A stretch of 40,550 bases of DNA from assembly GCA_900756575.1 (NCBI GenBank), contig CAAEKQ010000053.1, forward strand, positions 1 through 40,550. The letters run 5' to 3'. The position numbers were made by a program, and so were the translations under genes. Origin of the DNA: an uncultured Oscillospiraceae bacterium (lineage in GTDB: Bacteria; Bacillota; Clostridia; Oscillospirales; Oscillospiraceae). This document shows, one piece after another, positions 17,076 to 25,610 of this stretch. Under the pieces are notes generated by a model. That model did no database searches and had not been told where the DNA came from. It saw only the letters and a list, made by a program, of their open reading frames with translations. Each line of letters opens with the position of its first letter. Positions within the stretch are counted from its first letter, which is position 1.

Positions 17076-18564
17076 GAACGAACCCAATCCCAAGGAAAAG
17101 CAGCCAATTGTCAGCTCCATTGCGAGCCTCTTATTGGTGTGTCTGTACCCCTGCCTGTTTCAGTATGCGGGGAATATTCCCGAGGCGCGGCTTTGGGATG
17201 CGCTGGTGTTCTTCGGCCTTTTTCTGGCCATCGGCGCGGTGGTGTACCTGATCGTTCTGGGCATCACCCGCCGGGCCGGAGCGGCAGGCCTGCTCTCCAG
17301 CCTGGGAATGCTGGTGTTTACCAACATTGGACTGGTAACTCGGGCCCTCCAGAACCATGTTTCCTGGTTCCGTGCCAGATATCTGCTGGCAGTAGCGTTG
17401 GTGGTAGGCATTGGGCTGCTGGTGCTGCTGAGGAAGAAAAAATGGCGCTGCGGGGTGCCGTGTCTCCTATTGGTGCTGGCGTTCGGCGTGATGAGCGTGG
17501 CATCTATGGGCATGGCGGTACCGAAGCTCCTGAAGCAGCACCGGGAGGAGCAGTCCCGATCCCAGCAGCAGACGGAGGTCATGTCGGCAGGGGAGAACCA
17601 AAAGCATCTTCCCAACGTCTATTACTATCTCTACGACGAATTTGCCGGGCCGGAATGCCTGGAGTATTTCTACGAGTTTGACCACAGCGATTTTTACCGG
17701 CAGCTGGAGCTGCGTGGCTTTTCCTGCTCCAAGGACAGCTACAATGTGGAGTCCACCGTGACGGTTCAACTGATTCCCGACCTGTTTCATCTGGACTATG
17801 GGGTGCCACCCTATTTTGAAAGCGGCGACGGTGTGGAACCGCGGCTGTATCAGCTGTTTCAGGATATGGGCTATCAGATCAATTTGATTAACCACATGGA
17901 CTTTCTCGACACAGACGGAACCAAGGTGCTGACCACCCGGCAGCACGCGGATTCCATCGGCGTGTATCTCTATCAAAACAGCCTGCTGCCCAGCGTTCCC
18001 TATCTGTCCGGACTGGTGGAGCGCCTTCCTCAGCTCCAGACGGAAAAGGGCTATACGGAGATGCTGAACGAAGCGCTGAACCTGATGGACACCGCCTGGA
18101 AATTCAGCCAGGACGGCCCGACCCTGACCCTGGGCTATGTTCAGTGCCCCCATACGAACTTTATCTATGACGCCGACGGGAATCCTGTTCCGGCGGAGCA
18201 CGGAAACGACTGGGACGACCCGCAGTATTATCTGGGCTTCCTCCAGTATGCCAGCCGGCGCATTCTGGCGGCGGTGGACGAAATTCAAGCCCACGATCCC
18301 ACGGCGACCATTATTTTGCAGTCGGATCACGGAGCAAGAACGGTTTACCGCGAGGCAATTCACGGAAATGTGGAGCGGGTGACGCAGGATTTGGTACACC
18401 ATCAGCAGAACATTCTGAACTGCGTCTATCTGCCGGGGCAGGATGTGGACATTCAAGGAAAGTCCGGTGTCAATACCCTGCGGACGGTGCTGGATCAGGC
18501 GTTCGGGATGGAGCTTCCCATGGTGGAGCCGGATCACGACGAATCAAAGGAATTCGACCCGTGA
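17065..18564 (+). CDS. Membrane sulfatase/phosphotransferase-like protein, copy 1
   Basis: A 499-residue protein with about five transmembrane segments (near 14-34, 45-66, 76-94, 105-123, 129-150), then an extracytoplasmic domain of the alkaline phosphatase/sulfatase superfamily. Seen: YLYDEFAG (metal aspartate D191), a likely threonine nucleophile in ESTVTVQ (T231 or T233), VQCPHTNFIYDADG, and the metal motif LQSDHGAR (D421, H422). Related proteins in polysaccharide loci add or remove phosphate-linked groups on surface glycans; the reaction here is unknown. The start is GTG at 17065, placed by GGAGGA eight bases upstream inside pepF. No arylsulfatase-type CxPxR is seen, so true sulfatase activity is unlikely. 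It is paralogous to the next gene. Confidence 0.75.
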   Translation: MSCKNEPNPKEKQPIVSSIASLLLVCLYPCLFQYAGNIPEARLWDALVFFGLFLAIGAVVYLIVLGITRRAGAAGLLSSLGMLVFTNIGLVTRALQNHVSWFRARYLLAVALVVGIGLLVLLRKKKWRCGVPCLLLVLAFGVMSVASMGMAVPKLLKQHREEQSRSQQQTEVMSAGENQKHLPNVYYYLYDEFAGPECLEYFYEFDHSDFYRQLELRGFSCSKDSYNVESTVTVQLIPDLFHLDYGVPPYFESGDGVEPRLYQLFQDMGYQINLINHMDFLDTDGTKVLTTRQHADSIGVYLYQNSLLPSVPYLSGLVERLPQLQTEKGYTEMLNEALNLMDTAWKFSQDGPTLTLGYVQCPHTNFIYDADGNPVPAEHGNDWDDPQYYLGFLQYASRRILAAVDEIQAHDPTATIILQSDHGARTVYREAIHGNVERVTQDLVHHQQNILNCVYLPGQDVDIQGKSGVNTLRTVLDQAFGMELPMVEPDHDESKEFDP

Positions 18565-18598
18565 TCCCCTAATATCCTTTGACGAAAGGGAGAGAGAT

Positions 18599-20062
18599 TT
18601 GAAAACGAAACTACGTGCCTGGGGGCTTTCCCTGGGCTGCCTGCTGCTGGTGAGCCTGTATCCCTGCCTGTTTCAGTACAGCACGAACCTGCCGGAATCC
18701 CGTTTTTCCGATGCGGCAGTGTTCTGGGGAATTTTCGCCGGAATCGGATTGATTGCATTTTGCGTGTGCCTTTTGATCTTGCGCCGGGTGGAGGCGGCAG
18801 GATTTTTGGGGACATTGTGCCTGCTGGCGGGCATGAACTTCGGATTGCTGAAATCCGGCGTACAGAAGCTGCTGCCCTGGCTGCCCGGCAGTATTCTATT
18901 GGGCGGCTGCGCATTGGTGCTTCTGATCCTCGGCATTTTATTGCTGGTGAAAAAGTGGAGCTGCCATGTGCCGCTGGTGATGGTCACGCTGATGTTCGGA
19001 GTATTGTGCCTGATCAGCGGCGTTCTGGCAGTTCCGGAGCTGGTCAAATCTTCGAAGCAGCCACCGGAACCGGAGCACGTTCCCGTGCTGTCCCGGCAGG
19101 AGACGGAAATGGAGCAGCCCAATGTTTACCTGTTCCTCTATGACGAGTACAGCGGCCCGGAAGGTCTCGAGTATTTTTATCAGTTTGACAACAGCACGTT
19201 TTATGATGCGCTGTCGCAGCGGGGCTTCAACTGCTCCATGGACAGCTACAATACGGAGTCCTGCGCTACCACGACGTTGGTGCCGGATCTGTATGCCATG
19301 AGCTATGATGCAGCCCCTTTTGTCAGCGGGGACGGGAATATGCCGAACCTCTACCAGGTATTTCAGAAGCTGGGCTACCAGATCAATCTGATTTCCCACA
19401 ACGATTTTCTGGACACCGACGGGGCGCGGGTGCTCACCAAGGGGCAGACCGCGGATTCTATCTGTCAGTATCTTTATCAAAACAGCCTGCTGCCCTTTAC
19501 GCCCCTGGCCGGGGTGATGGAACGGCAGATGCCCCAGCTGCGGGCCACCTATCAGTTTAAGCAGCTGCTGGACGAGGCCCTGGACACCATAGACAATGCC
19601 TGGCGGGAGACTGCAGACGGGCCGACCCTGACCCTGGGCTATGTTCAGTGCCCCCATGCGGGATTTGTCTATGACAAAGACGGAGGCCGGGTGCCGGAGG
19701 AGGATTTCCTCAACTGGCGCGATCCCCAATATTACCTGGGGCAGCTGCAATATGTCAATGGCCGGATCTTGAAGGCGGTGGACAATATTCTGGAGCACGA
19801 CCCCTCGGCGGTGATTATTCTGCAGTCGGATCACGGCGCGCGGCTGGGCTATCATCTGATCGACCTGTACGGCGATGACTATGACCCGGAAACGGAGACC
19901 ATCCACCAGCAGAATATTCTAAACTGCGTCTATCTGGGGGGCGAGACCCTGGATATTTCCGGGCTCAGCGGCATCAATACCCTGCGGACGGTACTGAACC
20001 GGCTGTATGGCATGGACTATGACATGCTGGAACCGCGCACCTTCGTCAATTATTATCCATAA
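18599..20062 (+). CDS. Membrane sulfatase/phosphotransferase-like protein, copy 2
   Basis: Paralogue of the preceding gene, 487 residues, with the same plan. It has five N-terminal membrane segments, a linker rich in Pro/Glu, then an extracytoplasmic alkaline-phosphatase-superfamily domain with FLYDEYSGPEG, a Thr cluster ESCATTT as possible nucleophile, VQCPHAGFVYDKDG and LQSDHGAR. The start is TTG at 18599, after GGGAGAGAG; its N-terminus then aligns with copy 1 (SLYPCLFQY in copy 2, CLYPCLFQY in copy 1). An upstream extension to 18443 would run through the end of copy 1 in another frame and is rejected. The gap to copy 1 is 34 nt. The two genes share a 36-base identical run (18118-18153 and 19622-19657), a sign of duplication or gene conversion. 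Confidence 0.75.
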   Translation: MKTKLRAWGLSLGCLLLVSLYPCLFQYSTNLPESRFSDAAVFWGIFAGIGLIAFCVCLLILRRVEAAGFLGTLCLLAGMNFGLLKSGVQKLLPWLPGSILLGGCALVLLILGILLLVKKWSCHVPLVMVTLMFGVLCLISGVLAVPELVKSSKQPPEPEHVPVLSRQETEMEQPNVYLFLYDEYSGPEGLEYFYQFDNSTFYDALSQRGFNCSMDSYNTESCATTTLVPDLYAMSYDAAPFVSGDGNMPNLYQVFQKLGYQINLISHNDFLDTDGARVLTKGQTADSICQYLYQNSLLPFTPLAGVMERQMPQLRATYQFKQLLDEALDTIDNAWRETADGPTLTLGYVQCPHAGFVYDKDGGRVPEEDFLNWRDPQYYLGQLQYVNGRILKAVDNILEHDPSAVIILQSDHGARLGYHLIDLYGDDYDPETETIHQQNILNCVYLGGETLDISGLSGINTLRTVLNRLYGMDYDMLEPRTFVNYYP

Positions 20063-20076
20063 GTGAGGGATTTCCA

Positions 20077-21372
20077 ATGAAAGATTTGAATCAGGGATTG
20101 TTTGATTTTATTGCCGGAAGTCCAACCTGCTTCCATGCGGTACATTCCGCAGCGAAAACGCTGGATCAGGCGGGATTTTGTCATCTCAGTGAGGGGAGCG
20201 CCTGGAAGCTGGAGGCCGGGAAAGGGTATTATGTCACCCGAAACCAGTCCAGTCTCATTGCGTTCCGGATGCCGGAGACCCTGCGCAGCTTTATGATCGC
20301 GGCGGCCCATACGGATTCCCCCTGCTTCCGGCTGAAGGACAATGCCACCGTCCAGGCCGAGGGCTACAGCAAGCTGGACGCCAATAAATACGGCGGCATG
20401 ATTTTCTCCACCTGGCTGGATCGGCCCCTTTCCGTGGCAGGCCGGGTGATGATCTCCACCGATCAGGGCGTGGAGGCCCGGCTGGTAAATCTGGAACAGG
20501 ATCTTCTTGTGATCCCCAGCCTTGCCATCCACATGGACCGCACCACCAACGAGGGCAAGAAGCTCACTGCCCAGACGGATTTGATGCCGCTGCTGGGCAA
20601 GGGCAATGTGGACATTCTGGAGCTGGTGGCGAAGGAGCTGGGCGTGGATCGAAAGCAGCTTCTGGCGCAGGATCTGTTCGTCTACAACCGGGAGGCCGGA
20701 ACAAAGCTGGGGCCCGATGGAGAGCTGATTCTCTGCCCGCGGCTGGATGATCTCCAGTGTGTCTACGGGCTGCTGGAGGGCTTCCTGCAGCAGAAAAACC
20801 CGCTGGAAACCCCGGTGCTCTGCCTGTTTGACAATGAGGAGATCGGCAGCTCTACCGCCCAGGGCGCCATGTCCACCCTGCTGCCCGATGCACTCCGGCG
20901 GATTTGCCTGGAGCAGGGCTTGGGCGAGACCGATTATCTTCGGCTGCTGGCGGGCAGCATGATGGTGTCGGCGGACAATGCCCACGGCGTCCATCCCAAC
21001 CATCCGGAAAAGGCGGCGCTGACCAATCGGCCCAAGCTGGGTGAGGGCGTTGTGGTGAAGTATGGCACCGGCTATGCCACCACCGGCGCATCGGCGGGAC
21101 TGCTGCTGGAAATGCTCCGGCGGAAGAACGTGCCGGTGCAGAGCTATTTCAACCATTCCGACGTGGCGGGCGGCAGTACCCTGGGTGCGCTGTCCGTAAC
21201 CCAGGTCAGCGTGAGAACCGTGGACATCGGTCTGGCACAGCTGGCCATGCACTCCGCCAACGAGACGGCGGGGGCTGCGGATATCGGCTATCTGGTGGAC
21301 GCTATGGAGACATTCTTCGGTGCAGCCATTCGGGAGAATGCAGACGGCAGCTATCTGGTTGACATCAACTAA
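20077..21372 (+). CDS. apeB: M18 family aminopeptidase
   Basis: Cytosolic dinuclear-zinc aminopeptidase with preference for acidic N-terminal residues in characterised relatives. It has 431 residues, standard for the family. Seen: AAHTDSP (H78, D80), RLDDLQCV, the catalytic glutamate region DNEEIGSSTAQGA, SADNAHGVHPN, and a final metal histidine in FNHSDVAGGSTLG. The ATG at 20077 follows GAGGGA and lies 14 nt after copy 2 of the membrane protein, so it is probably the last gene of the pepF unit. Together with PepF this pairs an endopeptidase with an exopeptidase for peptide breakdown. Confidence 0.93.
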   Translation: MKDLNQGLFDFIAGSPTCFHAVHSAAKTLDQAGFCHLSEGSAWKLEAGKGYYVTRNQSSLIAFRMPETLRSFMIAAAHTDSPCFRLKDNATVQAEGYSKLDANKYGGMIFSTWLDRPLSVAGRVMISTDQGVEARLVNLEQDLLVIPSLAIHMDRTTNEGKKLTAQTDLMPLLGKGNVDILELVAKELGVDRKQLLAQDLFVYNREAGTKLGPDGELILCPRLDDLQCVYGLLEGFLQQKNPLETPVLCLFDNEEIGSSTAQGAMSTLLPDALRRICLEQGLGETDYLRLLAGSMMVSADNAHGVHPNHPEKAALTNRPKLGEGVVVKYGTGYATTGASAGLLLEMLRRKNVPVQSYFNHSDVAGGSTLGALSVTQVSVRTVDIGLAQLAMHSANETAGAADIGYLVDAMETFFGAAIRENADGSYLVDIN

Positions 21373-21384
21373 AGCATGAGATAG

Positions 21385-21424
21385 AAAAAGCACGGCAGAA
21401 CACTTCGATTCTGTCGTGCTTTTT
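21385..21424. terminator. Bidirectional intrinsic terminator between apeB and uvrA
   Basis: An 11-bp stem with one G-U pair (GCACGGCAGAA with TTCTGTCGTGC) is flanked by A5 and T5 runs. It lies between two convergent genes and can serve both. Confidence 0.9.
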
Positions 21425-21434
21425 GCATTGGTCT

Positions 21435-24272
21435 TTAATCCTTATCCCGTTCCAGCATGGGGCGGAGATATTGTCCGGTATAGCTCTTTTCGCAGGCGGC
21501 AACCTCCTCGGGGGTGCCGGTGCAGACGATGGTGCCGCCGCCGGTACCGCCCTCGGGGCCCAGGTCGATGAGGTAATCGGCCACCTTGATCACGTCCAGA
21601 TTGTGCTCAATGACCAATACCGTGTTGCCCTGATCCACCAGCGCCTGGAGCACTTCCACCAGACGGTGGACATCCGCCATATGAAGGCCGGTGGTTGGCT
21701 CGTCAAGGATATAGAACGTATTGCCGGTGGAAACCCGGCTGAGCTCCGTGGCCAGCTTCACCCGCTGTGCCTCACCGCCGGACAGGGTGGTGGAGGACTG
21801 GCCCAGCTTGACATAGCCCAGACCCACCTGGCACAGGGCCTCCACCTTTCGGCGAATCCGGGGGAGATTTTCGAAGAACTCCACAGCCTCGTCGGCGGTC
21901 ATATCCAGAACGTCGGAGATGTTCTTGCCCTTGTAGGTAACCTCCAGGGTTTCCCGGTTGTAGCGCTTGCCCTTGCACACGTCGCAGGGCACATAGATAT
22001 CCGGCAGGAAGTGCATTTCGATCTTCACCAGACCGTCGCCGGAGCAGGCCTCGCAGCGTCCGCCCTTGACGTTAAAGGAGAATCGTCCGGGGCCGTAGCC
22101 CTTTGCCTTGGCCTCGGCGGTGGAGGCAAACAGATCCCGAATATCGCCGAACAGGCCCGTATAGGTGGCGGGATTGGAGCGGGGGGTGCGGCCAATGGGG
22201 CTCTGGTCGATGCAGATGACCTTGTCCAGCTGATCAACGCCCTCGCAGTCTCGGAGCTTTCCGCACTTGGTACGGGAGCGGTTCAGCTCTGCGGCCAGCT
22301 TTTTATAGATGATCTCGTTGACCAGAGAGGACTTGCCGGAGCCGGAAACGCCGGTGACCACAGTCAGGGTTCCCAGGGGGATGGACACGTCGATGTTCTT
22401 GAGGTTGTTCTCCGCGCAGCCGAAGAATTTCAGCTCCCGTCCGTCGCCGGGGCGGCGCTTTTTGGGCACGGGTATTTTCTTCACACCGGAGAGATATTGA
22501 CCGGTGATGGAGCGGGGGCAGTCGATAATATCCTGCAGGGTGCCTGCCGCAACGATTTCGCCGCCGTGAATCCCCGCGCCGGGGCCGACGTCCACAATAT
22601 AATCCGCCTCGCGCATGGTGTCTTCATCGTGTTCTACCACGATCAGCGTGTTGCCCAGATTCACCATCTGGCGGAGGGTATGGAGCAGCTTGTCGTTGTC
22701 CCGCTGGTGGAGGCCGATGGAGGGCTCGTCCAGAATATAGAGCACGCCCATCAGGGAAGAACCGATCTGGGTGGCAAGACGAATTCGCTGGCTTTCTCCG
22801 CCGGACAGGGTGCCGGCAGCGCGGCTGAGGGTCAGATACTCCAGACCAACGCTGCGCAGAAAGTTCAGCCGGGAACGGATTTCCCTGAGAATCTGCTCCG
22901 CGATCATCCGCTGAGAGCCGGTGAGCTCCAGATGGTCGATGAACTCCAGCTCCTGAGAGACGGACAGCTTGCAGAAGTCCATAATATTCAGCCCGCCCAC
23001 GGTGACAGCCAATACAATGGGGCTCAGACGGTCCCCATGGCAGTCCGGGCAGGGGTGATAGCTCATGCATTCCTCCAGCTCCCGGCGCATGGAATCCGAC
23101 TGGGTTTCCCGATAACGGCGGGAGAGGTTGTTGACAATGCCTTCAAATGCCTGCTCCAACGTGCCCCGGCCGTTGCCGCGGTCATACTGGAGCTTGAGCT
23201 TTTCGCCCTTGGTGCCATAGAGCAGCGCATCAATGGCGGCGTCGGAGAGCTTTTCCAGGGGGGTATCCAGGGTGAAACGGTACTTCCGGCCCAGGGCCTC
23301 GTAATACATCCGGCTGATGGTGTCGTTTTTTGCATTGCCCCAGCCGCTGGCGATGATGCCGCCCTCCATAATACTGAGGCTGCGGTTGGGCATAATGAGA
23401 TCCGGGTCCACCTTCAGCTGATAGCCCAGGCCGGAACAGCCGGGGCAGGCGCCATAGGGATTGTTGAAGGAGAACATCCGGGGCTCCAGCTCCGGCAGGC
23501 TGATGCCGCAGTCCTCGCAGGCATAGTTCTGGGAGAAAGAGAGGATCTCGTCGGTTTTCACCAGATGGATCATCACCTGGCCCTCGGAGAGATGCAGCGC
23601 CGTTTCAATGGAATCGGTGAGACGGCGGACAATGTCCTCCTTCATCACCAGACGGTCTACCACGATTTCAATGTTGTGCTTTTTGGTTTTGCTGAGGGTG
23701 ATCTCATCGCTGAGGTCATAGGGATTGCCGTCCACCCGAACACGGACATAGCCGCTTTTCTTGGCGTCGGCAAGCACCTTCTGATGCTCGCCCTTTTTGC
23801 CCCGGATCACCGGCGCCAAAATCTGAAACCGGGTGCCCTCCTCCAGGGTCATCACCTGATCCACAATCTGATCCACGCTCTGACGGCGGATTTCCTTGCC
23901 GCACTTGGGGCAGTGGGGCGTACCCACCCTGGCCCAGAGCAGACGGAGGTAGTCATAGATTTCGGTGACGGTGCCCACGGTGGAGCGGGGGTTCCGGGAG
24001 GTGGTCTTCTGGTCGATGGAAATGGCGGGGGAAAGGCCGTCAATGGAATCCACATCCGGCTTGTCCATCTGCCCTAAAAACTGGCGGGCATAGGAGGAAA
24101 GGGACTCCACATAGCGCCGCTGGCCTTCGGCATAGATGGTGTCAAAGGCCAGGGAGGATTTTCCGGAGCCGGACAGGCCGGTGAACACCACCAGCTTGTC
24201 CCGGGGAATGGTGAGGCTGACGTTTTTCAGATTGTTTTCGCGTGCGCCTTTGATGATAATCTGATCCTGCAA
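21435..24272 (-). CDS. uvrA: Excinuclease ABC subunit A
   Basis: Damage-recognition ATPase of nucleotide excision repair, working with UvrB. It has 945 residues, full length. Seen: first Walker A GLSGSGKSSLAFD, a CPKCGKEI zinc site, CEDCGISLPELEPRMFSFN, ABC signature LSGGESQRIRLA, second Walker A GVSGSGKSSLVNE, the C-terminal zinc finger CEACSGDG with CDVCKGKRY, and second signature LSGGEAQRVKLA. The start is TTG at 24272, preceded by TAGGAG at about ten bases; no ATG/GTG is close in frame. It is third in uvrB-capA-uvrA, 42 nt after the capA-like gene. No LexA-type operator was noticed near it. Confidence 0.98.
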   Translation of the reverse strand: MQDQIIIKGARENNLKNVSLTIPRDKLVVFTGLSGSGKSSLAFDTIYAEGQRRYVESLSSYARQFLGQMDKPDVDSIDGLSPAISIDQKTTSRNPRSTVGTVTEIYDYLRLLWARVGTPHCPKCGKEIRRQSVDQIVDQVMTLEEGTRFQILAPVIRGKKGEHQKVLADAKKSGYVRVRVDGNPYDLSDEITLSKTKKHNIEIVVDRLVMKEDIVRRLTDSIETALHLSEGQVMIHLVKTDEILSFSQNYACEDCGISLPELEPRMFSFNNPYGACPGCSGLGYQLKVDPDLIMPNRSLSIMEGGIIASGWGNAKNDTISRMYYEALGRKYRFTLDTPLEKLSDAAIDALLYGTKGEKLKLQYDRGNGRGTLEQAFEGIVNNLSRRYRETQSDSMRRELEECMSYHPCPDCHGDRLSPIVLAVTVGGLNIMDFCKLSVSQELEFIDHLELTGSQRMIAEQILREIRSRLNFLRSVGLEYLTLSRAAGTLSGGESQRIRLATQIGSSLMGVLYILDEPSIGLHQRDNDKLLHTLRQMVNLGNTLIVVEHDEDTMREADYIVDVGPGAGIHGGEIVAAGTLQDIIDCPRSITGQYLSGVKKIPVPKKRRPGDGRELKFFGCAENNLKNIDVSIPLGTLTVVTGVSGSGKSSLVNEIIYKKLAAELNRSRTKCGKLRDCEGVDQLDKVICIDQSPIGRTPRSNPATYTGLFGDIRDLFASTAEAKAKGYGPGRFSFNVKGGRCEACSGDGLVKIEMHFLPDIYVPCDVCKGKRYNRETLEVTYKGKNISDVLDMTADEAVEFFENLPRIRRKVEALCQVGLGYVKLGQSSTTLSGGEAQRVKLATELSRVSTGNTFYILDEPTTGLHMADVHRLVEVLQALVDQGNTVLVIEHNLDVIKVADYLIDLGPEGGTGGGTIVCTGTPEEVAACEKSYTGQYLRPMLERDKD

Positions 24273-24314
24273 TATGATTCAGCTCCTATACAGGCGGAAG
24301 GCCTGCTTCTGTGT

Positions 24315-25604
24315 TTAGGCGGCCGGTGCAGAGGGCGCGGCTTCCTCCAGAGAAGAACCGGTGGGGTCTGTATCCTTGGGAGAGATGCCGCCCTCCAGCT
24401 GGGCGCTCATGTCGTATAGTTTGGTAAGAATCCGCTGGGCCTCCTCGCCGGTGGCGGGGGTGGGGCAGTAGGTGTTGGCGGTGGTTTCGGTGGAGATGGA
24501 GCAGGGAATCATGTTATAGTCTGCATCGTCCTGCACCTTGCCATTCACCAGGGTGAAGGTTTGCTGAAAAATCATGGTGTCCTTATCCTGGCAGACGGAG
24601 TTGCCGCCAAAGCAGAAGTTGCCCAGGCTGTAGCAGATATATTTCCCTTTATAAGTGGCAATGCCCTGGAGCACATGGGGATGGTGCGCCACCACCAAAT
24701 CAGCGCCCTCATCGATCACGGCCTCTGCCAGGACGGTATGTACATCGTTGGGGGTGTAGGAATTCTCGTCGCCCCAGTGGAACTCACAGATGATGAGCTG
24801 GGCGCCGGCATTTTTGAGCTTCTGGACATTGGAAACAGCCTGATCCTTGCAGCCGATGCCGTCTTCGCACTCATAGATGCCGGAAAAGCCGATTTTTACG
24901 CCCTTGACCTCCACAATGGTGGTGTAGTCGTTGCCAAAGCGGTGGATTCCGGCTTTGTCCAGGGCGGCCAGGGTGTCTACATAGCTCTCGTCGCCGTAAT
25001 CCTTGGTGTGGTTATTGGCAACGTTCACGCAGTCGATGCCGGCCTTGGTGAGAATGCTCACATAGGAGGGGTCAGACTTGAAGGTCCATTCCTTGTTCAC
25101 CCGATTGGTGGAGGTGGTGAAGGTGCCCTCAAGATTTGCAACGGTCAGATCATCCCCCTCAAAGATTGATCTGACGTTCTGAAAAAAATAGCCGTCTCCG
25201 TAGTTGTCGTAATACTCCTCAAAGCTGCCCGCATAGGGGGCCCCTTCATAAGAGGCCAGGGTGACGTCTCCGACAAAGCTCAGGGTCAGGGATACGCTGT
25301 CCTCAGGCTTTTCGGAAGGAGAAACGGCAGGGGCGGCGCTGGGACTGGCAGAAACCTCTGCCGCCAATGCCGCCTGATTGGCTTTTTTCGCGGCGATTTT
25401 CTCCGCCAGATCCGCCACGGCCTTTTTGGTGCTGCAGCTGACGCACAGGGAGACAATGGCGAGAATGATAGCAAGGGCAATTGCACCCATGCGAATATTC
25501 CGCTGAATCCGCATATATTTCAGCCGCTCGGCACGTTTTTCCTCGGCGATCTGCCGGGGTGTTTTTTCCGGAGTGCGCTCCGGAGTGTTGGTCTGCTGGT
25601 CCAT
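24315..25604 (-). CDS. CapA-family membrane-anchored metallophosphoesterase-like protein
   Basis: A 429-residue protein with a basic cytoplasmic N-terminus, one membrane span (about 38-57), an Ala/Pro/Ser-rich linker to about residue 105, then a CapA (PgsA) domain outside the membrane. Seen: LSFVGDVTLAS with the metal aspartate near 113, VANLEGTFT, VANNHTKDYG, EFHWGDE and VAHHPHVLQG, the conserved blocks of the calcineurin-like CapA fold. CapA proteins act in poly-gamma-glutamate export, but no capB/capC/pgs genes are here, so another envelope role is possible. It starts 6 nt after uvrB with its ribosome site within the uvrB end, so it is co-transcribed with repair genes, an odd pairing. Confidence 0.87.
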   Translation of the reverse strand: MDQQTNTPERTPEKTPRQIAEEKRAERLKYMRIQRNIRMGAIALAIILAIVSLCVSCSTKKAVADLAEKIAAKKANQAALAAEVSASPSAAPAVSPSEKPEDSVSLTLSFVGDVTLASYEGAPYAGSFEEYYDNYGDGYFFQNVRSIFEGDDLTVANLEGTFTTSTNRVNKEWTFKSDPSYVSILTKAGIDCVNVANNHTKDYGDESYVDTLAALDKAGIHRFGNDYTTIVEVKGVKIGFSGIYECEDGIGCKDQAVSNVQKLKNAGAQLIICEFHWGDENSYTPNDVHTVLAEAVIDEGADLVVAHHPHVLQGIATYKGKYICYSLGNFCFGGNSVCQDKDTMIFQQTFTLVNGKVQDDADYNMIPCSISTETTANTYCPTPATGEEAQRILTKLYDMSAQLEGGISPKDTDPTGSSLEEAAPSAPAA

Positions 25605-25610
25605 AGGTTG

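Noticed and set aside
18443..18598. N-terminal extension of the second membrane phosphotransferase-like protein
   Set aside because: It overlaps the end of copy 1 in another frame; the TTG at 18599 has a ribosome site and restores alignment with copy 1.
21423..24077. A long plus-strand open frame antisense to uvrA
   Set aside because: Shadow of a complete uvrA with both ABC modules and zinc sites; it would start inside the bidirectional terminator.
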